Shown here: positions 22,926 to 30,516 of the stretch, piece by piece
How positions within the stretch are numbered: position 1 is the first letter of the stretch
How the letters are laid out: each line of letters starts with the position of its first letter
Source: an uncultured Clostridia bacterium
Lineage (GTDB): Bacteria > Bacillota > Clostridia > Oscillospirales > Ruminococcaceae
NCBI GenBank assembly: GCA_944385925.1
Contig: CALWZE010000052.1
Location: forward strand, 1-39,841
DNA: 39,841 nucleotides
Direction of reading: 5' to 3'
Program-made: the position numbers and the translations under genes
Notes under the pieces: generated by a model
Seen by the model: only the letters and a program-made list of their open reading frames with translations
Told to the model about the DNA's origin: nothing
Database searches by the model: none

Positions 22926-23672
22926 ATGACCCTCGAACAATTCTTTGACAATAACCGCAAGCTGGCGCTTGCGTTTTCCGGCGGAACGGACTCGGCCTTT
23001 TTGCTTGCCCAGGGCCTGCGGCAAGGTTGTGACCTGCGGCCTTATTTCGTGAAAACCGTGTTTCAGCCGCGCTTTGAGCTGGAGGACGCACAGAGACTCT
23101 GCGCACAGTTTGGCGTGCAGCTGGCCGTTATCGAACTGGATGTGCTGGCGAACGGCAGTGTCGCCGCCAATCCGACAGATCGCTGCTATTTCTGCAAGAC
23201 GGCGATTTTCACCGCGCTGATTGCGCGCGCCGCACAGGACGGTTATTCTACAGTGATCGACGGCACCAACGCTTCGGACGACACCGCGGACCGGCCCGGA
23301 ATGCGCGCGCTGCTTGAGCTTGGGGTTGTTTCTCCGCTGCGGATATGCGGAATCACAAAGCAGGAGGTCCGTCAACGCAGCGCACAGCTGGGCCTGTTTA
23401 CCGCAAATAAGCCGAGTTATGCCTGCCTTGCAACCCGGGTGCCGGCCGGCACCGCGATCGAAGCCGGAATGCTTACACGGGTCGAGCGGGGAGAAGAAGC
23501 GCTGCGCGGACTCGGGTTTTCCGATTTGCGGCTGCGGCTTTTGGGCGAGCGCGGCGGCAAGCTTCAGCTGCCCGAGGAACAGCTGGTTCGCGCGGCGCGG
23601 ATGGCACAGGAAATTCGCGCCGCGCTTTCGCGGGATTTTGACAGCATTTTATTGGATTTACAGCCGAGGTGA
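22926..23672 (+). CDS. larE: ATP-dependent sacrificial sulfur transferase LarE
   Basis: 248 residues. LarE adenylates and thiolates the dicarboxylated pyridine intermediate in synthesis of the nickel-pincer nucleotide (NPN), the cofactor of lactate racemase. The PP-loop FSGGTDSAF (18-25) binds ATP; NPTDRCYFCK (Cys87, Cys90) and SYACLATRVP (Cys167) follow. Cys167 lies about where the sacrificial cysteine of the Lactobacillus enzyme is expected; the extra CxxC leaves open the iron-sulfur type of LarE that recycles its sulfur. ATG 22926 follows AAGGAG. A longer in-frame reading from 22704 is rejected because the promoter and terminator lie inside it. Order larE-larB-larC with tiny gaps shows an operon. 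Confidence 0.9.
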   Translation: MTLEQFFDNNRKLALAFSGGTDSAFLLAQGLRQGCDLRPYFVKTVFQPRFELEDAQRLCAQFGVQLAVIELDVLANGSVAANPTDRCYFCKTAIFTALIARAAQDGYSTVIDGTNASDDTADRPGMRALLELGVVSPLRICGITKQEVRQRSAQLGLFTANKPSYACLATRVPAGTAIEAGMLTRVERGEEALRGLGFSDLRLRLLGERGGKLQLPEEQLVRAARMAQEIRAALSRDFDSILLDLQPR

Positions 23673-23675
23673 ACA

Positions 23676-24434
23676 ATGGACAAGCAACAGACAATGGAAC
23701 TGCTTGAGCAGGTGAAGAACGGGACAGTCAGTCCGCAGCAGGCGATGGAAAAGCTGAAAACCGCGCCCTTTGACGATCTGGGGTTTGCCAAAATCGACAA
23801 TCATCGCGCGATTCGCCAGGGCGTGCCGGAAGTGATCTACGGCGCGGGCAAAACGCCGGAACAGATTGAAAAGATAGCTGCGCACATGCTGGAAAACGGC
23901 GCAAGGGACATTCTGATTACCCGGTTAAGTGCGGAAGCCGCGCAGCGATTTGCGGGAAAATATGAATTTGTCTACCATGAAATGGCGCGAATCGGGATCG
24001 TGAACTCCGACCCCAACCGGCCGCAGACCGGCGCAGTCGCAGTTGTATCGGCGGGAACCAGCGATATGCCGGTGGCCGAGGAAGCGGCGATTACGGCGCA
24101 GACGCTGGGAAGCCGGGTCGTGCGGATTTATGACGCGGGTGTCGCGGGGCTTCACCGGCTGCTGGCCCACATGGACGAGCTGACCCATGCGCGCGCGGTC
24201 GTTGCGGTCGCGGGCATGGAAGGGGCGCTTGCGAGCGTGGTCGGCGGCTTAGTCGAGGCGCCGGTCATCGCGGTCCCGACAAGCGTTGGCTATGGCGCAA
24301 ATCTGGGCGGACTTTCTGCGTTGTTGTCCATGCTCAATTCCTGCGCAAGCGGGGTGAGCGTGGTGAATATCGACAACGGATTCGGCGCGGGATATCTCGC
24401 GCATATCATTAATAAAATGGAGAGCGCGCAATGA
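23676..24434 (+). CDS. larB: Nickel-pincer cofactor biosynthesis protein LarB
   Basis: 252 residues. LarB carboxylates and hydrolyses nicotinic acid adenine dinucleotide, the first step to the NPN cofactor. The N-terminal part shows FAKIDNHRAIRQGVPEVIYGAGKT; the C-terminal PurE-like half shows VVSAGTSDMPVAEEAAITAQTLG and VAVAGMEGALASVVGGLVEAPVIAVPTSVGYG. It begins three bases after larE and overlaps larC by ATGA. Confidence 0.95.
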   Translation: MDKQQTMELLEQVKNGTVSPQQAMEKLKTAPFDDLGFAKIDNHRAIRQGVPEVIYGAGKTPEQIEKIAAHMLENGARDILITRLSAEAAQRFAGKYEFVYHEMARIGIVNSDPNRPQTGAVAVVSAGTSDMPVAEEAAITAQTLGSRVVRIYDAGVAGLHRLLAHMDELTHARAVVAVAGMEGALASVVGGLVEAPVIAVPTSVGYGANLGGLSALLSMLNSCASGVSVVNIDNGFGAGYLAHIINKMESAQ

Positions 24435-25624
24435 GAACGGTTTATCTGGAACTGAAAATGGGCGCTGCGGGCGATATGCTTTGCGCGGCGCTTTATGAAC
24501 TGCTTGATGCGGACAATAAAGAGGCGTTTTTGCGCAGGATGAACGCGCTGGGATTGCCCAATACCGAGATTGCCTGCCTGCCGAGCGAAAAAAGCGGGGT
24601 GAATGGCACCCATTACACGGTTTCGATCCATGGCCATGAAGAAGAGCAGGGGAAGCCGCACACCCACCATGAAAGCAGCTCGTTGCATGGCATTTTAGAG
24701 CTTATCGGCGCGCTGGATCTCCCTGCACCGGTGATTGAAAATGCCTGCGCGGTTTATGAGCGTATCGCCCGCGCGGAAAGCCGGGTGCACGGTGAGCCTG
24801 TCGACCTGATCCACTTTCACGAGGTCGGCGCGGTGGACGCGGTGGCTGATGTGGTTGGATTCTGTCTGCTGCATCATATGCTTGGCGCTCCCCGTGTTAT
24901 CGCTTCGCCGGTCAATGTCGGCAGCGGATTTGTGCGCTGTGCACATGGGCTTTTGCCGGTTCCCGCGCCTGCGACATCGCTGCTTCTTTGCGATATGCCG
25001 AGCTATTCCAGCGGGATCGAGGGAGAGCTCTGTACGCCGACCGGCGCGGCGCTGGTCGGACATTTTGCGGGGGAATACGCAAAAATGCCGGCTGGAAAAT
25101 TCCTGGCAGTCGGATATGGAATGGGAAAGAAAAACTTTGCAGTGCTCAACTGCGTGCGGGCTTTCTTGTACGAGGAAGAAGGAGAGGAAGACCGGCTTGT
25201 CGAATTGCGCTGCAATCTTGATGACATGACCCCGGAAGCGGTCGCTTTTTTGTGTGAAACACTGATGCAGTCGGGAGCAAGAGACGCCTATGTGCAGCCG
25301 GTCGTCATGAAAAAAGGACGTCCTGGCTTTGTGATCGTCTGCCTTTGCGACGCGCACAAAGAGGACGAGTTCTGCGCGCTGCTTTTCCGGCATTCGAGCA
25401 CGCTGGGCGTTCGTGTCTTCACCTGCGGACGCCACGCCATGCGGCGGGAATTCGACACGGTACAGACCAAATACGGAGAGGTAAGGATCAAGCGGTCGTC
25501 CGGTTTTGGAAGCGAGCGGGTCAAGCCGGAGTATGAGGACCTTGCGGAGTGTGCCCGCCGAGCGGGGGTCTCGCTGGAAACGGTGCAAAGGGCTGTGATG
25601 CAGGAGCTGGACAAACGGGGCTGA
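24431..25624 (+). CDS. larC: Nickel insertion protein LarC
   Basis: 397 residues in one continuous frame. LarC is a CTP-dependent nickel cyclometallase that installs nickel in the pincer nucleotide. Recognised: GAAGDMLCAALYEL at the start, a His-rich stretch (HGHEEEQGKPHTHHESSSLHG, ~60-80) suited to nickel binding, FHEVGAVDAVADVVG, SSGIEGELCTPTGAAL and CNLDDMTPEAV. In Lactobacillus plantarum larC is split into larC1 and larC2 joined by frameshifting; here no frameshift is needed. No larA or nickel transporter follows within view. Confidence 0.94.
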   Translation: MRTVYLELKMGAAGDMLCAALYELLDADNKEAFLRRMNALGLPNTEIACLPSEKSGVNGTHYTVSIHGHEEEQGKPHTHHESSSLHGILELIGALDLPAPVIENACAVYERIARAESRVHGEPVDLIHFHEVGAVDAVADVVGFCLLHHMLGAPRVIASPVNVGSGFVRCAHGLLPVPAPATSLLLCDMPSYSSGIEGELCTPTGAALVGHFAGEYAKMPAGKFLAVGYGMGKKNFAVLNCVRAFLYEEEGEEDRLVELRCNLDDMTPEAVAFLCETLMQSGARDAYVQPVVMKKGRPGFVIVCLCDAHKEDEFCALLFRHSSTLGVRVFTCGRHAMRREFDTVQTKYGEVRIKRSSGFGSERVKPEYEDLAECARRAGVSLETVQRAVMQELDKRG

Positions 25625-25960
25625 TGGATGCTTGAAAAAAACCAACCGCCGGCGTCCTGAAGCAACAAGTATCCGAAAATATATGAGCGCCGGAAAATTC
25701 GCGCTTGTTTTCTTTAAAAGAGATTGCGGCCCATGCGATGCTTTCTGTTGACCTGGCAAGTAATGCAGATGGTGCGGATTTGATAACGGCTCAAGGCAGG
25801 GAAAAGATATTTTGCACAAGGAAATTCGCTTCTTTTGTGCCAAACGGAGAAACTTGGGTTCCAGCTTGCAAAGGCTTTTGGCTGCGTGCTATGCTTCAAG
25901 TCGAAAGCGCAGGTGATTAAGACGCCGGCGCGGCGGATATGGCAAAGGGGAAAGCGCTCA
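25625..25960. other. Gene-free stretch between larC and the ROK kinase
   Basis: No terminator for the lar operon was recognised. A promoter for the kinase is plausible at 25866-25895: TTGCAA, 18 bp, TATGCT with an extended TGc. An open frame extends upstream of the kinase start but contains this promoter and nothing recognisable. Confidence 0.45.
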
Positions 25961-26920
25961 ATGAAATATTATCTTGGTATTGATCTTGGCGGAACCAATA
26001 TTGCGGTTGGCGTTCTGGATGAGAACTATCAGTTCGTTGCCAAACACAGTGTGCCCACGCTGCGTCAGCGGGAGGCATCTGAAATTGTGCGGGACATGGC
26101 AGATGCGGCCAAGACTGCGCTCGGAATGGCAGATCTGAAACAGGAAGAGATCGAATGGGTTGGCATCGGCGCGCCGAGCACCATCAACCCGATCAAGAAA
26201 AATATTATTTTTGCAAATAACCTGCGCTGGAAAGATTATGACCTGATCAGCGCATTCAGAGAGCATTTTGATGCACCGGTGTTTCTTGCAAATGACGCAG
26301 ATTGCGCCGCGCTGGGTGAGGCTTTAGCCGGGGAAGCAAAGGCTTATGATTCCAGTGTGCTCATTACCCTCGGAACCGGTATTGGCGGCGGCGTTATCCT
26401 CAACAAAAAGATTTATTCCGGCGGCAACGGTTTCGGCTGTGAACCGGGTCATACCACGATCAAATACGACGGTGAGATGTGTTCCTGCGGCCGCCGCGGA
26501 TGTCTTGAGGCATACGCCTCGGTGACGGCGCTGATTCGGGATACAATTCGCGCAATGGCGGGGGATCCCGGCTCGGTAATGCATGCGCTATGCGAGCATG
26601 ATATGCGCAAAGTGAATGGACGTACAGCGTTTGACGCTGCCCGGCAGGGAGACGCGACGGCAAGACAGGTCGTTGATAACTATATTAATTATCTGGCGGT
26701 CGGTATCGCGAACTTCTCAATATTTTTCCGTCCGCAGGCATTTATAATTGGCGGTGGAATCAGCAATGAGGGCGACTATCTGCTTGAGCCGCTTCGCCGC
26801 AGGGTAAAGGAACTGGATCTCTATTCCGAGAAAATCGTTCCGCAGCCGGCGATCCTGAAGGCGTCGCTGGGCAACGACGCCGGAATCATCGGCGCGGCCT
26901 TTATCGGCGGCGCACTGTAA
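25961..26920 (+). CDS. ROK-family sugar kinase, probable glucokinase
   Basis: 319 residues. The N-terminal ATP loop LGIDLGGTNIAVGVLD, NDADCAALGEALAG with the catalytic Asp region, LGTGIGGGVI, the EPGHTTI signature, and the zinc site CSCGRRGCLEAYAS identify a ROK kinase. The full set fits clostridial glucokinases (ATP plus glucose to glucose-6-phosphate), though other hexoses are possible. The ATG follows AAAGGGG. It could serve the GH13 alpha-glucosidase further downstream, which releases glucose. Single-gene unit with strong terminator. Confidence 0.92.
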   Translation: MKYYLGIDLGGTNIAVGVLDENYQFVAKHSVPTLRQREASEIVRDMADAAKTALGMADLKQEEIEWVGIGAPSTINPIKKNIIFANNLRWKDYDLISAFREHFDAPVFLANDADCAALGEALAGEAKAYDSSVLITLGTGIGGGVILNKKIYSGGNGFGCEPGHTTIKYDGEMCSCGRRGCLEAYASVTALIRDTIRAMAGDPGSVMHALCEHDMRKVNGRTAFDAARQGDATARQVVDNYINYLAVGIANFSIFFRPQAFIIGGGISNEGDYLLEPLRRRVKELDLYSEKIVPQPAILKASLGNDAGIIGAAFIGGAL

Positions 26921-26931
26921 AATTGAAAATG

Positions 26932-26964
26932 AAAAAAGGACGGTTGCATGGACCGTCCTTTTTT
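26932..26964 (+). terminator. Intrinsic terminator of the ROK kinase gene
   Basis: AAAAAAGGACGGT-TGCATGG-ACCGTCCTTTTTT, a 13-bp perfect stem with T run. Confidence 0.93.
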
Positions 26965-27389
26965 ATGTAAAAACTGCCCCAGTGGGAGTAAATTAAAGGA
27001 AGGATACTGTCAGTGATGCAGGAGCGAAAAGCGAAGAAAAAAGGTATGCCAAACAAGGAATCAGTATCGGGTAAAAATACAGCTTTATGATTGTAAGAGA
27101 TTGAGCATACGATGGCCAGACAATACCGGCAAAGCTGCTCAAAGCTGCGTTCATTTGGCAATATCAAGCCTTTTTCAATCATTCTTTTGCAGCAAGAAGG
27201 CATTTACACCATTTCTTACCGACATGTACTGCAATTCTGAGTTTTCCTGCCGATTTGACTGAGAAGGCCCATTCGCTTATCGGTGGAAAGTTTTTTTGTG
27301 AAAACCGAAGGGCTGCATAGTGTTTCTGACGGAATGCACGGCAAATAAAACCGGTCGGATTAAATATTACAAAAAGTTACAAAAAATCG
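26965..27389. other. Gene-free stretch before the VanZ gene
   Basis: No credible gene, terminator or repeat was seen. A 100-codon frame on the minus strand (26901-27203) runs through the kinase 3' end and terminator and has no recognisable content. Confidence 0.5.
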
Positions 27390-27418
27390 TTTACCCAAAC
27401 GATAAACTGTGTTATACT
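27390..27418 (+). promoter_or_regulatory. Promoter of the VanZ-like gene
   Basis: TTTACC, 17 bp, TATACT, with an extended -10 (TGtTATACT). Confidence 0.7.
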
Positions 27419-27465
27419 GTAAACTCCGCAGGAATTCGCTGGTGCACAAAGCGGAAAGGGACAGA

Positions 27466-28161
27466 ATGGATATTAAAACAAAGAGACGCTGCGCATGGAC
27501 ACTGTATGGTTTTGGCAGCGTGATATTTATAATTTATTTTCTGATGGAAATGGACGGCCAGGTACGGATCGATCCGTTTGAGCGAATCTTCTTTTTGCTT
27601 ATTGGCTGCGGCTGTCTGTATTTTGCCGGGCGGCTGCTGGGCAGCACGGTCAGCGAACAGGCTTCGGTTATGGTGATGCGCAGCACCTTCCGCGCATTCT
27701 TTTTGGTTTACCTTCTGCTGATTTTGACCTTTACTCTTTTCGATGATGCTTTTGGAAGGGGTAACGGCGCTTTTATGTTGTGGGGACTGCCAAGTGCCGA
27801 AGAGGCAAAGACGATGGTCAATCTAACGCCCTTTCGCACGATTCGCCTTTATTTTTTCAATATACAAAACGACCGGATTTCCTGGCGGGATTTCTTCATT
27901 AATATTTTCGGAAATTTGTTCGCGTTCATGCCGATGGCGTTTTTTCTGCCGCTGCTTTTTAAACGTTTTCAAAAGCGCCTGAACTTTTTCCTTGTTGTAA
28001 CTTTAAGCGTTATGACAATCGAGTTCCTGCAGCTTCTTTCCAGACGAGGCTCCTGCGATGTGGATGATCTGATTTTAAACGTTTTCGGCGCGCTGGTTGC
28101 GTTTGAAATCTTTCATTGCCGTCCTGTCAGGCGCTTGACGGCTAAACTGACGTTGCAATGA
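27466..28161 (+). CDS. VanZ-like family membrane protein
   Basis: 231 residues with about five membrane segments. The conserved VanZ-like core is NLTPFRTIRLYF...FFINIFGNLFAFMPMAFFLPLL followed by TIEFLQLLSRRGSCDVDDLILNVFGALVAF, including the Glu-Gln and Asp-Asp-Asn-type motif of the family. VanZ gives low-level teicoplanin resistance in enterococci, but most homologues are uncharacterised and no van genes are here. ATG 27466 follows GGAAAGGG. An N-terminal extension would run through the promoter. Confidence 0.87.
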   Translation: MDIKTKRRCAWTLYGFGSVIFIIYFLMEMDGQVRIDPFERIFFLLIGCGCLYFAGRLLGSTVSEQASVMVMRSTFRAFFLVYLLLILTFTLFDDAFGRGNGAFMLWGLPSAEEAKTMVNLTPFRTIRLYFFNIQNDRISWRDFFINIFGNLFAFMPMAFFLPLLFKRFQKRLNFFLVVTLSVMTIEFLQLLSRRGSCDVDDLILNVFGALVAFEIFHCRPVRRLTAKLTLQ

Positions 28162-28218
28162 GAGCTTTCGAAAAAGCGAAATCTTTTATTTATTGAAATT
28201 TATAGAGGGAGGAACACA

Positions 28219-28626
28219 ATGAAAAAGGTGCTGATTTTTTTTCTGGCGTTGTGCTTGATGTTCGGCCTTTCCGGGTGCGGGGCGTCTCTTCCGGACGGCT
28301 TTGAGGAAGAGTCGGTGCTTAATGCGGCCAAAGCCACGGTGGAAAAAATTAATGCCCTGGATTACGAGGGGGTTACCAGCGAGCTGCGGGAAGATCTGAA
28401 AGAGGCCATTACATCGCAGCAGCTGGAAGAAGCATGGGACGCAAGGCTTGAGGAACTGGGCGAATTTGAGGAAATTCGCGACAGCGCCCTGAAAGGCACC
28501 AAAGATCAATCCACAGGAGAAGAGTATGCGGTCGTTGTGCTGGCATGCGCTTATGAAAACGGTACCGCGATTTATACGCTTTCCTACGATCAGGAGCTTG
28601 CTTTGGTTGGTTTATACATGAAATAA
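28219..28626 (+). CDS. DUF3887-type lipoprotein
   Basis: 135 residues. Lipoprotein signal MKKVLIFFLALCLMFGLSGC with lipobox LSGC. The mature part (VLNAAKATVEKINALDYEGVTSELREDLKEAITSQQLEEAWDARLEELGEF and YAVVVLACAYENGTAIYTLSYDQELALVGLYMK) matches the DUF3887 pattern, a small NTF2-like fold often placed before serine hydrolases. Function unknown. GGGAGG ribosome site; strong terminator directly after. Confidence 0.82.
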   Translation: MKKVLIFFLALCLMFGLSGCGASLPDGFEEESVLNAAKATVEKINALDYEGVTSELREDLKEAITSQQLEEAWDARLEELGEFEEIRDSALKGTKDQSTGEEYAVVVLACAYENGTAIYTLSYDQELALVGLYMK

Positions 28627-28641
28627 ACGCGCACAGAAAAA

Positions 28642-28675
28642 ACAGGGGCGGCATTATTTGCCGCCCCTGTTTTTT
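28642..28675 (+). terminator. Intrinsic terminator after the DUF3887 gene
   Basis: ACAGGGGCGGCA-TTATT-TGCCGCCCCTGT, a 12-bp perfect stem followed by TTTTT. Confidence 0.95.
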
Positions 28676-28755
28676 GCTTAAAACCGTGATTTAATGCAAT
28701 AAGAAACTTCGTCAAACAATGCGCCATTGCGGTATGCGATGAAAACGACAATGTT

Positions 28756-29304
28756 TTATGATTGTTTTTCCTGCGTGTCCGCTTTGCCCTTGCGCGCGGC
28801 CGTCCCGCCATTTTGCTGTGCGGCGATTTGATCTATCAGGTATTCGCAGGTGATTTTGTCAACATAGCTGTGCAGCGCAAATTCAAGCGCAAGGCTGCTG
28901 AGGTTGGCATTGCCCTCCGGCAGCTGAAGAATCTCGGAAAATGCATTATTCAGCTTTTCACGAAACCGTTCATAGTAGGTTTCCTGATCTTCGCCGTCAA
29001 TATCGCTGCGCAGAAGGACGGTCATGTCTTTTACAGACAACACCTGTTTAAGCCGCGCAACCAATGTCAGATAAACCAGATGCTCCCGCGAATATTTTTT
29101 GCCGTTTGCGCGGGGAACCAGGCCGTCTTTAATATAATTGTTGATCATGGCGCTGGTCAGACAATCTCCGTCCCGCCCGCTGATCTGCTTCCGGGATAAA
29201 AAAGCAAGCACCTGGTCCATATATAAGTCGATATCCGGCATCGCGCTGAAGGATACTGGCAATTCATCCTGCATTTTGTGCGCAAAATCTTTGATCTCAT
29301 CCAT
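28756..29304 (-). CDS. DUF1836 family protein, probable DNA-binding regulator
   Basis: 182 residues. LTSAMINNYIKDGLVPRANGKKYSREHLVYLTLVARLKQVLSVKDMTVLL (~48-97) is the MerR-like helix-turn-helix core of DUF1836, found mainly in Firmicutes. A charged, low-complexity C-terminus (AAQQNGGTAARKGKADTQEK) follows. Targets are unknown. It is divergent from the SGNH hydrolase, each with its own promoter, so control of that gene is possible. Confidence 0.85.
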   Translation of the reverse strand: MDEIKDFAHKMQDELPVSFSAMPDIDLYMDQVLAFLSRKQISGRDGDCLTSAMINNYIKDGLVPRANGKKYSREHLVYLTLVARLKQVLSVKDMTVLLRSDIDGEDQETYYERFREKLNNAFSEILQLPEGNANLSSLALEFALHSYVDKITCEYLIDQIAAQQNGGTAARKGKADTQEKQS

Positions 29305-29350
29305 ATTATTCGCCTCTCCCTGTTTACGGGGTGATGTTTAAATCAACAAT

Positions 29351-29379
29351 ATAGTAGCATACTTAAAGAAAGATTACAA
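29351..29379 (-). promoter_or_regulatory. Promoter of the DUF1836 gene
   Basis: Minus strand: TTGTAA (29379-29374), 17 bp, TACTAT (29356-29351) with extended TGc. Confidence 0.6.
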
Positions 29380-29403
29380 ATATATAATAATACAAATCTC
29401 CAG

Positions 29404-29432
29404 TTGATTTTATTTTTATCATGTAATATAAT
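29404..29432 (+). promoter_or_regulatory. Promoter of the SGNH hydrolase gene
   Basis: TTGATT, 17 bp, TATAAT. Confidence 0.75.
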
Positions 29433-29467
29433 ATTAAAAATTAGATTTATACAAGGGTGTGTTGTTT

Positions 29468-30193
29468 GTGACCGCAGAGAAAATATGCGTTTTTGGAGAT
29501 TCGTTGGCAAAAGGTGTTGTATTTGACCAGGCAAAGCAGAAATACGGGTTAATTCGGGACGGATTTGTGGACCTGGCCTGTGCTGCGCTGAGAATAATCC
29601 CGAAGAATTTTTCCAAATTTGGCTGCACAATCACAAAAGGCAGCGAGATCCTCAACACACACGTTAAAGAATTGGCTGACTATGATCTGACCGTTCTGGA
29701 GTTTGGCGGGAACGACTGCGACTTTGACTGGGTGCAAATTGCCGCAAACCCGCAGGCAGAGCATCAGCCCAAAACGCCGCTTGGCCTTTTTGCGAAAACC
29801 TATGCGCAGATGATTGAGACGGTTCGAAACAATGGCGGACATCCGGTAATACTGAATCTGCCGCCCATAGAGCCAAAAAGATTCTTTGACTGGATCAGCC
29901 GCGGCCTGGATGCGGACGCAATTTTGCGCTGGCTGGGCGGACGGGTCGACTTTATCTATCGCTGGCATGAAAGTTACAGCATCGAAATCGGAAAACTGGC
30001 GAGACAATACGATGTTCCGGTTGTAGATATTCGCAGCGCCTTTCTGCTTCGGCCGGATTATGCGACTTTGCTCTGCGAAGATGGAATGCATCCTAATCAG
30101 GCAGGACACCAGGTTATCTCACGCACGCTTGAAGAATATGCAGACCATTATCTTGCCGCTGCAAACGCGGCAGAGAACAGAGAGGCCGTCTGA
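29468..30193 (+). CDS. SGNH/GDSL-family hydrolase
   Basis: 241 residues. Block I is ICVFGDSLAKG with the nucleophile Ser, block III LEFGGNDCDFD with the oxyanion Asn, and block V LCEDGMHPNQAGHQV with the catalytic Asp-x-x-His. No signal peptide, so it acts in the cytoplasm, probably as an esterase or deacylase on an unknown substrate. The start is not certain: GTG 29468 has ten bases from AAGGG, TTG 29462 has four, GTG 29459 one; all give nearly the same protein. No ATG is available. Confidence 0.87.
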   Translation: MTAEKICVFGDSLAKGVVFDQAKQKYGLIRDGFVDLACAALRIIPKNFSKFGCTITKGSEILNTHVKELADYDLTVLEFGGNDCDFDWVQIAANPQAEHQPKTPLGLFAKTYAQMIETVRNNGGHPVILNLPPIEPKRFFDWISRGLDADAILRWLGGRVDFIYRWHESYSIEIGKLARQYDVPVVDIRSAFLLRPDYATLLCEDGMHPNQAGHQVISRTLEEYADHYLAAANAAENREAV

Positions 30194-30351
30194 CCAAAGG
30201 CAGATAAAAAGCGTGGCCTGTCGGGCGCGATATGATACGGACTCGATGGGAGATAAACATGCCGGCAGACAACAAAAAGCATTTTAATTTATAATTCTGC
30301 TTTCAGACGAAACAGAAAAGCTGAAATCTGCAAATTGAATCCGATTTTACA

Positions 30352-30382
30352 ATGCCGGACGCCGATCCGGCATAATTTTTTT
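30352..30382 (+). terminator. Intrinsic terminator after the SGNH hydrolase gene
   Basis: ATGCCGGA-CGCCGA-TCCGGCAT followed by AATTTTTTT. Confidence 0.85.
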
Positions 30383-30405
30383 GCTGCCTTTTTCATATAG
30401 ATTTA

Positions 30406-30434
30406 TTGACTGACATTGAGGATGGGTGTAGTAT
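30406..30434 (+). promoter_or_regulatory. Promoter of the alpha-glucosidase gene
   Basis: TTGACT, 17 bp, TAGTAT; an overlapping alternative is TTGAGG (30416-30421), 17 bp, TATATA. No cre-like site was recognised. Confidence 0.6.
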
Positions 30435-30516
30435 ATATTATATAGATAAAACGATTTATTAAGTGCGATATTTATGCAAAAGATGCAATTTTACCCAGAA
30501 AAAAGGAGTGATCGGT

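Noticed and set aside
26901-27203. 100-codon minus-strand frame
   Set aside because: Overlaps the ROK kinase end and its terminator; composition and content do not look like a protein.
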